This document shows positions 17,890-27,318 of a stretch of 64,000 nucleotides of DNA, in pieces; positions within the stretch are counted from its first letter, which is position 1; each line of letters begins with the position of its first letter. Both the position numbers and the translations under genes were made by a program. The notes below the pieces were generated by a model that saw only the letters and a list, made by a program, of their open reading frames with translations, was not told the origin of the DNA and did not search any database. The DNA comes from Metallosphaera hakonensis JCM 8857 = DSM 7519 (GTDB lineage: Archaea > Thermoproteota > Thermoprotei_A > Sulfolobales > Sulfolobaceae). The stretch lies in the NCBI RefSeq assembly GCF_003201675.2, contig NZ_CP029287.2, positions 372,001-436,000 of the forward strand, written 5' to 3'.

Positions 17890-20543
17890 GTTTCAAACCC
17901 TCTAAGGAACCCTACAAACTTTTCGAACGGGTAAGATAATCAATTCACGACTTCATAGTTTCAAACCCTCTAAGGAACCCTACAAACCATTATGAGCCTC
18001 TTCCTTTTTATGTATTTCTTTTTCGTTTCAAACCCTCTAAGGAACCCTACAAACATACAATTACTAAACAGAAATAAACCGAAAACAGAAAGTTTCAAAC
18101 CCTCTAAGGAACCCTACAAACATGATGATAGGTTCAAAACTCAACATCATCATCAAGTTTCAAACCCTCTAAGGAACCCTACAAACCTAGGAATCGAAGT
18201 CACGGTCTTTATCACCGGACTAGGTTTCAAACCCTCTAAGGAACCCTACAAACATGAGCCTCTTCCTTTTTTACGTATTCTTTGCGTCTTTGTTTCAAAC
18301 CCTCTAAGGAACCCTACAAACTTCTCTACACAGTTGATGATGTGTGTACCGACCACCAGTTTCAAACCCTCTAAGGAACCCTACAAACAGAACGAAAACA
18401 TTATCGATTTTACAATCAAGGGAATGTTTCAAACCCTCTAAGGAACCCTACAAACTTCAAATAGATGAAAATGGACAACTTCAAGAGGTGCAGTTTCAAA
18501 CCCTCTAAGGAACCCTACAAACTATCTCCTTGAATGCATTGAGCGTCAACATATTCAGTGGTTTCAAACCCTCTAAGGAACCCTACAAACCAATTTTGTC
18601 CGTCGGAAAGTTTTTCCATTCAAGTTTCAAACCCTCTAAGGAACCCTACAAACCGTAGCCGTCGCCCACTGGGGACACGGCCCACGTCACCGTTTCAAAC
18701 CCTCTAAGGAACCCTACAAACTAACCAGGGAGAGGCGATAATTCCTATACCTAGTGCCATGTTTCAAACCCTCTAAGGAACCCTACAAACTGAAGAGGAT
18801 GATGAAGAATGAAGACTTCAACTTGGTGGTTTCAAACCCTCTAAGGAACCCTACAAACCAAATGAAGTACCGACACAAACTTTCCAGACGAGAGTTGTTT
18901 CAAACCCTCTAAGGAACCCTACAAACCAAAGTGGTGAGAGCGAAATGACGTATGAGGAATGGGGTTTCAAACCCTCTAAGGAACCCTACAAACCGTGGCA
19001 ACTGGTTGCTTATTCCCCCCCACCCCGTTCAGTTTCAAACCCTCTAAGGAACCCTACAAACCCTGGCCCCGGTGGTCTGTTCCAGGCCACCGTGATAGGT
19101 TTCAAACCCTCTAAGGAACCCTACAAACTCTGTCGACGTTGGTTCATTGCCTAGGGAGGCGGTGTTTCAAACCCTCTAAGGAACCCTACAAACTGAAGAG
19201 CGAGGATCCTAGTGAGGCCCTTCCCCTCGTGTTTCAAACCCTCTAAGGAACCCTACAAACCGGATTGTAGAAAAAGACTCATATGTTATGAAGAAGAAGT
19301 TTCAAACCCTCTAAGGAACCCTACAAACTGTTGGCACTTGCAGAAACGCTTATCGCTTGAGAGAGGTTTCAAACCCTCTAAGGAACCCTACAAACTTTCC
19401 AACATCTTTTCAAATCCTTTCATGCATCGTTGTTTCAAACCCTCTAAGGAACCCTACAAACTTCTTCTGACATATTATTGAAATATTTATCGACTATCAC
19501 GGTTTCAAACCCTCTAAGGAACCCTACAAACATTACATAAACTACAAATATCAACATCTCTTTTTATGTTTCAAACCCTCTAAGGAACCCTACAAACTAC
19601 TCGGAGACAGTAGCGGAACGATTGAATTCTAGATGTTTCAAACCCTCTAAGGAACCCTACAAACACATAGAAGAGGAAGTTAAAAAACACGAACACTACG
19701 TGTTTCAAACCCTCTAAGGAACCCTACAAACTCAACATTCTACCTATATAGACTCCCACTATGACGGGTTTCAAACCCTCTAAGGAACCCTACAAACACA
19801 AGGTAAAGGCACAACAATTCGATAATAACGAGAAGGGTTTCAAACCCTCTAAGGAACCCTACAAACGAGAAGAAATTGCAGATTTGCCCCTGATTTATGA
19901 AAAAGTTTCAAACCCTCTAAGGAACCCTACAAACTGTTGGAGACATTTTTTATGAGAATCGTCACTTTACGGTTTCAAACCCTCTAAGGAACCCTACAAA
20001 CAGATGGTATCGTCTTTCCCACCATAACCAGTTCGCCTAGTTTCAAACCCTCTAAGGAACCCTACAAACTGTACAACTTGATGAGAACGAAAACATCATA
20101 GATTGTTTCAAACCCTCTAAGGAACCCTACAAACAAGTACCCATCACGGAGGTATTGAATCCCCCAAGTTCCCAGGTTTCAAACCCTCTAAGGAACCCTA
20201 CAAACAGGCATAAGCAGAAACGTAACGAACAACAGACACAGGGAGTTTCAAACCCTCTAAGGAACCCTACAAACCTATTTCTGTCTACTTTCTATCGAGG
20301 TGAGAACATTAGTTTCAAACCCTCTAAGGAACCCTACAAACGGTATATTACCTTTTCGGTGTCAGCAAGGTTTATATAGTTTCAAACCCTCTAAGGAACC
20401 CTACAAACAGAACGACATGAGGGCCTTCGCCCTGAAGAGGCACCAGTTTCAAACCCTCTAAGGAACCCTACAAACCACAGAGCTGAAGTCCGACCAGGAC
20501 AAACTGAACGCTAGTTTCAAACCCTCTAAGGAACCCTACAAAC
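17890..20543 (-). CRISPR. CRISPR array, leader-proximal segment (about 40 repeats)
   Basis: Continuation of the same array beyond the IS; by eye 40 repeats, all apparently canonical, spaced 63-71 bp. With the other segment this gives about 96 repeats and 95 spacers. Several spacers are related pairs (17988-18024 with 18254-18291; 18389-18425 with 20070-20104), showing repeated sampling of related viruses. Uniform repeats and the neighbouring leader and cas4 mark this as the young end. Confidence 0.97.
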
Positions 20544-20756
20544 CCTGCTTATTTTCATGTATTTTCTCCCTAAAAAACCTTTCTCCGAATTCGGCAGTGA
20601 GACTCCACCATGAACTTCCCTTTCACTGCCGAGGCAAAATCAAGGGAAAGAAATATGGTTTTTTCTGGATATTTCCTTTCTCCCTATCACTGCCGAATTT
20701 TTGACTTCCTACAACAAGGTGAAAAAATTTATACTTAAAAAATAACAATATATCCC
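20544..20756 (-). promoter_or_regulatory. Inferred CRISPR leader, divergent from cas4
   Basis: 213 bp without an ORF. Read toward the array it contains TTCGGCAGTGATAGGGA and CTCGGCAGTGAAAGGGA as direct repeats, plus an inverted copy (CACTGCCGAATTCGG) nearest the array. A T-run box (GGTTTTTTAGGG) lies about 25-35 bp before the first repeat and could be the array promoter. The opposite end holds the cas4 promoter (TTTATACTTA at 20728-20737, 26 bp before the ATG). The repeated boxes are candidate binding sites for adaptation or regulatory proteins. Confidence 0.7.
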
Positions 20757-21251
20757 ATGTCAATTAAGTTAAGAGAGGACGTAGTGGTAACTGGTACCTT
20801 GATCTGGTACCTTAAGATTTGCCCCAGGGAAGTTTGGTACATGGCGAGGCAGATCACACCCTATGAGGGTCATCCGAAACTGGAGAAGGGACGAGCGATT
20901 CATCAAATATACTCAGATCGAATTCAGATCTCTCTGGAGGGAATGAAGATTGACGGGTTTAGGAGAGAGGAAAGAACCGTGATTGAGATAAAATCGTCTT
21001 CAAGACATCTTGAATCTGCAAGGGCGCAGACAAACTACTACTTATATAGATTGAAGGAGGTTGGTTTGAATTGCGAAGGTGAGATTTACGTTCCCAAGAA
21101 AGGAGAGAGGCATAGGGTTACGCTCAACGAAGACCAGGTTAGGAGGGATCTTGAGGAGGTTAAGAGTATCGTAAATTCGGAAAATCCACCTCCAAGAGTC
21201 AGGATTAAGTATTGCAAAAAGTGCGCATACAAGGACTTCTGTTGGGGGTAA
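20757..21251 (+). CDS. cas4: Cas4, RecB-like nuclease of CRISPR adaptation
   Basis: 164 residues with the four iron-sulfur cysteines (C22; C153, C156, C162 in YCKKCAYKDFCWG) and the RecB-type nuclease residues H49 (RAIHQIY), D66 (KIDGF), E77 and K79 (VIEIKSS). Cas4 trims pre-spacers and helps choose PAM-adjacent ends. The ATG lies 26 bp after a TATA box, suggesting a leaderless mRNA. In most systems cas4 adjoins cas1; here cas1 is 4.4 kb downstream, the gap being mostly the IS nest. Confidence 0.92.
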   Translation: MSIKLREDVVVTGTLIWYLKICPREVWYMARQITPYEGHPKLEKGRAIHQIYSDRIQISLEGMKIDGFRREERTVIEIKSSSRHLESARAQTNYYLYRLKEVGLNCEGEIYVPKKGERHRVTLNEDQVRRDLEEVKSIVNSENPPPRVRIKYCKKCAYKDFCWG

Positions 21252-21269
21252 GGCACAGTTTCCCGATCA

Positions 21270-21455
21270 ATGATGAGTTGTTCGCTGATAACAGAAGAAG
21301 TTAAAGCAGAGTGGGGAAGGTATAACAACGCTCATTGGAGCTACCTCGGAAATACCGCTAGGGAATTAAGACCCGACCTTGACAAAGCGTTAGTTAAAAC
21401 CACAGGAAAGCTTCCTTTCACATCGTTGACCCAGTTCATTGAGGCAATCAGATAG
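21270..21455 (+). CDS. Small hypothetical protein or gene fragment after cas4
   Basis: 61 residues (or 60 from the second Met), 18 bp after cas4 and in the same direction. The sequence (WGRYNNAHWSYLGNTAREL, then RPDLDKALVKTTGKLPF) is protein-like, but I do not recognise it. It ends just before an R1 repeat and the IS nest, so it may be a C-terminal remnant of a larger gene once between cas4 and cas1. Confidence 0.4.
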   Translation: MMSCSLITEEVKAEWGRYNNAHWSYLGNTARELRPDLDKALVKTTGKLPFTSLTQFIEAIR

Positions 21456-21557
21456 GTCCAAATGACGCCTTTCAACGTCTTAATGACCTCTCTCCATCTT
21501 TTCATGGTACAATCCCTTACGCGGAAACAAGTTGCTCTGTGGATTACCTGTAACTGA

Positions 21558-21624
21558 GGTCTCCACTTATAGATATGTAAGAAACGTCATTTTCAGGTAA
21601 AATACACAACTGTACCCGGTAGCT
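21558..21624 (+). repeat. R1 miniature repeat, copy 3
   Basis: Starts GGTCTCC and ends GGTAGCTC; the core GAAACGTCATTTTCAGGTAA is almost identical to copy 5 at 41003-41069. Confidence 0.7.
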
Positions 21625-21738
21625 CCGTAATTTTCATCAAAGCTAACGTGAAATCCTCTTTTAAATCTATATGTGATTTCGAATTTAAGGGAAATCGGAG
21701 CTTTACAGCCTAGAAAATCGAATAGCAGTTGTTCTACT

Positions 21739-22593
21739 TTAACGTAGCTTAAACATTTTCATCAGACCCTGTGCGCCCCCTAAACCATTTTCAACGAATC
21801 TGAGGAGCTCCTCCACGCTCCTCAGCTTGAGGGACCCGATCAGGTCCCTCACCGCGTTTACTACCATCACGAAGAGGAGCAGGTAACCCTGAAGCCTTCT
21901 CCTCTTGAGGAAGGACGAGTCCTGCATTCCCAACGTCTTCACGTCCCTGTGTAACTTCTCTATCTCCCACCTGATCTTCCACGTCTCCTCGATCGTCTCG
22001 TCCTCCATGTTCAGGTCCGTGGTGTACAGGTTGAGCCTGCTATCTTTATATTCCAGTATCAACAACTTTACTGTAATGACCTGGTCTCCCAGGGTCAGGT
22101 CAGCGAAGTAAGATCCGGGAGGAAGATCTCCCACGTGGGGGTGACCCTCCACCTCCAACGCGTCCTTCCCCTCGGACCTGACCCTGAGGAGCCTCCTGTT
22201 GGACTTCAGCTCAGACACCACGTTACCCTTAACGAGCTTCTCCGACCAATACCAGGAGTCGAACACCACCCTTACCACGGGGAATCGGGTCTTGAGGACC
22301 TCAATCATCTCCGCAGCCATCTCGATCTTGGTTCGAAACTCGCTCACCTGCCCGCTCTCCCACATCTTCCTCGTGGCGTAGGGGAACGCCCCAACCATGT
22401 AGCTCCTTCCCGTACCCAAGTCGTGCAGGGCCACAGTGAGGACCTGCACTCCGGACTCGTACCCCTTGTGCATGGAGCACCAGGCGAAGTAGTTCCCGTA
22501 CCTGCTGGCAACGCTCTCAACCCTGGAGTAGAGCTTGTGATCGAAGGTGTCGTCAACTATCACCACGACCGGCCCAACTATCAGCGCCCTCAA
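21739..22593 (-). pseudogene. IS4-like transposase, C-terminal part (split by element B)
   Basis: 284 codons containing the DDE core: VVVIVDDTFDHK, VVFDSWYWSE, and WKIRWEIEKLHRDVKTLG with the catalytic Glu (YREK-like region). Together with 25124-25379 it rebuilds a continuous protein of about 369 residues, joining exactly at LEAL-RALIVG once B and one TCAA copy are removed. The frame downstream of the break is intact, so the inactivation is recent or purely insertional. Confidence 0.88.
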
Positions 22594-22669
22594 GAGAGTG
22601 TCCCGAACGCAAATAATTGAATAAATCTATGTACAAGTTCGTGGAGAATTTTTCAGAAGAGAAGATAAA

Positions 22670-23670
22670 TTGGTGAGAAATTTTGAATTTTCTTTTGACG
22701 TTAAAGGTCGCGTAATACTTATAGGGAACCGGGACGTTGTAATACCGATAGACATGAAACCGTGGATACAATACTACAACGGTCCGGTTCCCTACGAATA
22801 CTTGTCATCGTGGCATAAAACACTTGTGAAGATGAACTACATGTTGGTCACGTCGGAGGTGTTGTCGCGTCTAGATGACTTCGTGTTGAGGGCGTTGATA
22901 GTCATGGTCGTGTGGAGGTGTTCCTACAGGAACGTGCGGAGCTTCTACATGACTGACGTGGTGGTAAGGTGGTTCCTAGGGGAGTGCAAGTCCAGTTGAG
23001 ATCCACAGGAGAAGGGATTTAGGGAGGTGTTCAAGGAGGCCTTCAAGGAACATGTAAAGGAGTTGGAGGGGAAGTTGAGCGCGCTAACTGACTACCTGCC
23101 CAGTAGTGCGTTATATGGGAAGGTCTGGAAACTTTGGGCTGTGGACTCCTTCATAATCGAGGTCCCCTTCGGGAAGAGGAACAGGGAGACCTTGAAGAAG
23201 AAGATCCGGCTGAGCCTGAAGCAGAGGAAGTACAGGGACTTGCCCAAGTTGCTCTACCAATTCGTGAACTGCAAGATAAGCAGGAGGTTCAAGGGCGAGT
23301 TCACCAAGAAGAGGAATCGAAGTTACTTCGGCTTTAAGGTCTTCATAGCGATATCGCCTACCATGTTGGTCCACGAGATTCGGGTGAAACTAACTTCCCT
23401 GACAACGAGGTCGACTTCTTCCTAAGCGGTTACAAGATAGCCGACAGGGGATTCGTGGGGAAGTCCTCGACCTGGTTGATCGGCTTCCCCAGTTTCAGGA
23501 GGCACGTGGAGTTCTTCGGGACCTTCTTGAAGAACTACTGGAGACCCTACGCGGTTGACAGGGAGATGACCGAACTCTTCGTCTACGTCATCGCGTTGAT
23601 CTACAACTCCTCGATGTACACCTCGGTCCTGTCTAGGGTCCCCGAGGCTCAGCTCACCCATTGACTTCTC
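22670..23670 (+). pseudogene. Decayed transposase of element B
   Basis: Three frames together read as one DDE-type transposase: MVRNFEFSFDVKGR... (to 22999), VFKEAFKEHVKELEG...WAVDSFIIEVPFGK (23027 on), and DFFLSGYKIADRGFVG... to 23664. At least two frameshifts separate them (near 23000 and 23380). The VDSF and ADRGF segments look like the first two catalytic positions. C is inserted just after the 3' part. Confidence 0.7.
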
Positions 23671-24918
23671 GGGCGGCTCAGGAGTCCATTGCGATTTCAA
23701 TTTATTTCTATAGAATTAGATAGTAGAAATTGATTCTACATTTTCGGTAACACTAATAGGGGACGAGCATGAGGTAATATCATGGAACTATCAACTGTGA
23801 ACGAGGTAACCCTCTACGGGGTCCGGATTATGGAGCTCGTAGAGGGACCTGGGAAGATATCCCTCACGCTCGTCCCCAAGATATTATCCGATGACGCCTT
23901 ATTAAACAAACCGGTCCAGGAGATCGAGAGGATGGCCTTGGAGGAAGCTGAGAGGATTAGTCCCAGCTACCAGAGGGGTAAGGATGTGAAGAGGAAGGGT
24001 TACGCGAGCTACAGGTTCCTGAAGGGGTTCAAGATCGTGATGGAGGAGAGGGAGACGAAGTACGAGTTGGAGTGGATATCGGTGAAGTTGCCCGTGCTTT
24101 ACGGTGAAGAGAGGGTGAGGACCCAGGTCGAGGAGACTCTGTTAAGGGAGGAGAGGAAGGTCTTCGCGTCCCTAATGTTGGTCTACTCAGTGAAGGGAGG
24201 TAAGTTGAATGCCAAGCTCTAGATGCCCGAGATTGAAACGGGCAACGACTTCAAGTACGTTATAGTTGACGGGAAGTACGTGAAGCTCAAGGGACGAAAG
24301 GCGGTCCTCCTCGTGGCTATGGGCGTGACACGGGAGGGAAAGAGGGCGGTCCTCGAGGTCATCATAAGCGAGGCTGAGGACGCCATCTATTGGAGTCTCC
24401 TGGTCAGGGTCTGGAAGAAGACCAGCTTCGTCCTGGTGGTAGCTGACGGGATCAAGGCCTTGGACAGGGCGATCTCCCTAGCTGAACTTCACGTGGGGAG
24501 GCAGGGCTGCCTGGTCCACCTCAAGCGTCGCGCGACCAAGGAGGAAAGGGAGGCTTTAGACGCGATCACCTCGTCGAGCTCGGCAAGATCAAGCCCGAGA
24601 CCAACCCGACTCTTCTAAGCTACCTCATCGCCGACAAGAAGCTCTGGAAGTTAAAGTCCAACAACCTGGTCGAGTCCTTCAACTCCCTCCTGGAGAGGAG
24701 GAGGTTCGGGTTGTTTCACTCTCCCTGGAGGATACTACAGCTCGCGCGGGCCATAGCGCTCTACTACAACCTATCGGCCTATTTTCTCATCACTGTAATA
24801 ATATTACAGTCTTCTTCATTCCTCTCACTTTATCCGAAATATACCCAATAATTTGTACATTGGATAAGCCTAATTCAGAGCTAGAAAATACAATTCGCAA
24901 TGGACTCCTGAGCCGCCC
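23671..24918 (+). mobile_element. IS256-type element C nested in B
   Basis: Inverted ends GGGCGGCTCAGGAGTCCATT and complement, flanked by an 8-bp duplication GACTTCTC (23663-23670, 24919-24926), the size expected for IS256. Length 1248 bp. It is the innermost and youngest of the three. Confidence 0.9.
23782..24851 (+). pseudogene. IS256-family (mutator-type) transposase, disrupted
   Basis: The frame reads MELSTVNEVTLYGVRIMELV... to a TAG at 24220-24222, continues in the same frame from ATG 24223 (YVIVDGKYVKLKGRKAVLL, VLVVADGIKALDRAI), and then shifts near 24560 into ...NLVESFNSLLERRRFGLFHS with a stop at 24849. Asp in VDGKY, Asp in VADGIK and Glu in NLVESFNS fit the DDE of IS256. One nonsense codon and one frameshift inactivate it. 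Confidence 0.82.
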
Positions 24919-25120
24919 GACTTCTCGCGCGATTCGAGTGGGGTAGTGAGGGGTATGTTGAAAATTCTGTTTTTCTCCACAATTGGTTAATTTGCCTTAC
25001 AGTATAAGATCGATCTTCAGTTACACTGAAAGATATAACTGTATTTCATCCTTGAAATCTTATAATATTATATTTCTCTCTTGATATTTTTATTCAATTA
25101 TTTGCGTTCGGGACACTCTC

Positions 25121-25379
25121 TCAAAGCCTCCAGGTACTTCCCCCAAGCTTCCTCCAGGTGCTCCAGCGCCCTCAACAAGTTCGCGTAGTTCAGCCCGAAC
25201 GAGATGGAGGCGTTCCTAACGCTGGCCCTTCCTCCGATCAATATGAGCGCTAAACCCAATGCGACCTTCCTGCTCAGCCTCTTCATCCTAAGTATCCCAG
25301 TTACGAAATTGAAGGCCCTGATGAACTTGCTCCTCGCGACGTCCAGCTCGTTCTCTTTCTGGGACTTCACAATTTTCAC
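25121..25379 (-). pseudogene. IS4-like transposase, N-terminal part (split by element B)
   Basis: From GTG 25379, MKIVKSQKENELDVARSKFI... runs to ...WGKYLEAL, where element B begins. The frame then reads a few codons of B and stops at 25098. It joins in frame to the C-terminal part at 22593. Confidence 0.85.
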
Positions 25380-25622
25380 TCAACAAGACATCAATCTAAA
25401 AACTTTTTCGGTAGTATCATGAATTCCGTATTACCGAGGGAAAATAGAACAACTGCTAAATCGAATATGCGCACAACGATGATGTAAAGGGCGAGATTTA
25501 ACTCTCCCCTCAGGAAAACTCCGTACTCTTGCATGATATCTCACCACTTTACGACTCTTGGTTCAGATCCATACCCAAGTTCACGTACGAATAATTTTTA
25601 ACCCTTAAACGTATATTATTTC

Positions 25623-26573
25623 ATGAAAAGGCTCTTTATACTTGCCAACGGTACGCTGAAGAGAAAGGGGAACACACTCTCTCTGATCACCAAGGAGGGA
25701 ACAAAGTACGTACCCATCACCACCATCAGTTCAATTTACGTGTTCGGTGAGGTTAGGTTCAACAAGAGGCTCATTCAGTTCCTGAGCCGTAATCACATAC
25801 CCGTTCACTTTTTCGGGAAACGTTACCTGGGTACCTTCTACCCAAGACTATTCAACGCCTCAGGTTTCATGGTACTTAAACAGGTTCAGACTTACCTGGA
25901 CCCCAAGATGAGGGCTGGGCTTGCTAGAAAGTTCGTGGAGGGGGCCATTAAGAACATGGCCACCGTACTCAGGGAGAACAATTTTCAGGAGGACGCCGTG
26001 AAACTTAGGGAGTACCTCAAGTTACTGCCCGAAGACGTAGATGGGATCATGGGAGTTGAGGGGAACGCGAGGAGCTTCTACTTCGAGTCCCTGGATAAGA
26101 TCCTTGATCAGGACTTCAGGCTGGTAAGGAGGAGCAGGAGACCTCCCGAGAACATGGGGAACTCGCTCATGAGTTTAATGAACACGGTACTTTACGCTGC
26201 AGTTCTGGATGAGGTTTATCAAACCCACCTGGACCCCAGGGTTGGGTTTCTCCACTCAACCAATTTCCGAAGGTTCTCCCTGAACTTGGACGTGGCCGAA
26301 GTCTTCAGGCCGGTTATCGTCGATAGACTGATGATTTCCATGATAAATAGGAGGGAGATAACCAAGGACGACTTCGAGGAGATGACGGCTGGACTTAAGT
26401 TAACCCAAGGGGGGCTAAGGAAGGTGTTAACGGCTTTAGATAAGAGGCTCTCCTCAACGGTAAAGGTTGGGAACAGGAAAATGACGTACTCCAGGATTAT
26501 TAGGGCTGAACTGTATAAAATTGAGAGACATTTGTCCGGGGACGTGGAGTACTCCCCGTTCTTAATCAGGTAG
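25623..26573 (+). CDS. cas1: Cas1, CRISPR integrase
   Basis: 316 residues; the metal-binding residues are in place: E146 (MGVEGNARSFYF), H211 (GFLHSTNFRRFSL), E226 (LDVAEVFRP) and D234. Length and sequence fit the Cas1 of subtype I-B. Cas1 joins spacer ends to the leader-proximal repeat. It is transcribed away from the IS nest, from its own leaderless promoter (A/T-rich box near 25590-25600). Its partners are cas4 at 20757 and cas2 at 12314. Confidence 0.94.
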   Translation: MKRLFILANGTLKRKGNTLSLITKEGTKYVPITTISSIYVFGEVRFNKRLIQFLSRNHIPVHFFGKRYLGTFYPRLFNASGFMVLKQVQTYLDPKMRAGLARKFVEGAIKNMATVLRENNFQEDAVKLREYLKLLPEDVDGIMGVEGNARSFYFESLDKILDQDFRLVRRSRRPPENMGNSLMSLMNTVLYAAVLDEVYQTHLDPRVGFLHSTNFRRFSLNLDVAEVFRPVIVDRLMISMINRREITKDDFEEMTAGLKLTQGGLRKVLTALDKRLSSTVKVGNRKMTYSRIIRAELYKIERHLSGDVEYSPFLIR

Positions 26574-26574
26574 G

Positions 26575-26643
26575 AGGCCCCACAAGCCCTGCCTCTAACG
26601 ATTCGGACCGTGACAAAGACGTCAATTTTCTGCCACCGTAGGA
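26575..26643 (+). pseudogene. R3: end of a transposon ORF, shared with 40920-40988
   Basis: 26 bp are identical to 40963-40988 (ACGTCAATTTTCTGCCACCG with short extensions), and a further 40 bp upstream align. Both read in frame as ...DVNFLPP-stop, suggesting 3' termini of one transposon gene family, possibly tnpB. Confidence 0.45.
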
Positions 26644-26898
26644 GACTCTTCCATCCTTGCCTTGGGAAGGTGGCAAATCACGATTTCTAACTTCGAGTAG
26701 CTCTTCCCGCTTGAGTGTGTCAAACCAATGTGGCAGAGCGGTGGAGATTTGGGGTAGAATCGACACCCTCCTTCAAAAGGTCGTGCGATGTAAGAGAGGT
26801 ATTTCCACCAATGTTGAGGCCCCATTTATCCCTCTCAAAAGGTGAACCTGATTACTTACCGAAGATGATGAGAGTTGGACTATATGACGTAATTCGTA

Positions 26899-27060
26899 TC
26901 ACGTCATCGCTGGGTTCATTATGAGAGCCATTAACTTCTCATAACTCCCGGACACCGCCAACGCTTTGATTTCCAAGCTAGGACCGGAGGCGGTAGCAAT
27001 ACCTTTGGAAATACTAGCGTTACAATCGGGCGACGTTACTGCTACCTCACGAATCTTCAT
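26899..27060 (-). CDS. Possible small protein between cas1 and cas8b
   Basis: 53 codons, MKIREVAVTSPDCNASISKG then IATASGPSLEIKALAVSGSY, ending NPAMT. A TTTAAAAA box centred about 26 bp upstream of the ATG supports leaderless expression. No family recognised. It faces away from the cas8b operon. Confidence 0.4.
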   Translation of the reverse strand: MKIREVAVTSPDCNASISKGIATASGPSLEIKALAVSGSYEKLMALIMNPAMT

Positions 27061-27288
27061 GATAAATTAGTGAGAACTCATTTTTTAAATAAAACGTTCC
27101 TTTATATCAACTCTCTAAAACCCGCTCATATCCCCCTAGAATATCTAGGAAGTTTTCAACTCAGAGTCTTGTATCATAGAAGTTATGTAAAATATCGTAG
27201 CTAATTCTCCGAATTATATTTATATTTAACTTGAAACGTAACTAGGATATTCAAATATTTAAAGATGAACACTGCTAGTAAACAAAAA

Positions 27289-27302
27289 GGATAAATTTAT
27301 CC
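27289..27302 (+). promoter_or_regulatory. cas8b promoter: palindromic TATA region
   Basis: GGATAAATTTATCC is a perfect 14-bp palindrome whose AAATTTAT centre lies about 23-26 bp before the ATG at 27319. It can serve as TATA box and perhaps also as a regulator site. Confidence 0.55.
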
Positions 27303-27318
27303 CTTTCCAGTTAACATT

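Larger units (their letters stand above)
22594..25120 (+). mobile_element. Element B nested in A, itself carrying element C
   Basis: Long terminal inverted repeats (about 29 bp, beginning GAGAGTGTCCCGAACGCAAA) and a TCAA duplication (22590-22593, 25121-25124). Without C it is about 1271 bp. Its transposase is decayed. The family is not certain; the remaining protein resembles Sulfolobus IS5-type transposases. Confidence 0.85.
21724..25457 (-). mobile_element. Outer IS4-like element A of a three-level IS nest
   Basis: Ends are inverted repeats AGCAGTTGTTCTA (left) and its complement (right), flanked by a perfect 9-bp duplication AAATCGAAT (21715-21723 and 25458-25466). Without the nested insert the element is about 1203 bp. 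Its transposase gene is cut in two by element B. It landed between cas4 and cas1. Confidence 0.88.
26574..27318. other. Region between cas1 and the I-B interference operon
   Basis: Holds the probable 3' end of an IS200/IS605-type element (26575-26643), a possible small minus-strand gene (26899-27060), and the cas8b promoter. The rest (26650-26890) shows no credible ORF. Confidence 0.45.

Noticed and set aside
13095-20379. Many short ORFs across the CRISPR array with recurring SNPLRNPTN or FKPSKEPYK peptides
   Set aside because: They are translations of the 30-bp repeats, not genes.
22135-22620. 161-codon plus-strand ORF
   Set aside because: Antisense shadow of the IS4-like transposase; low-complexity His/Leu/Pro pattern typical of antisense GC-rich frames.
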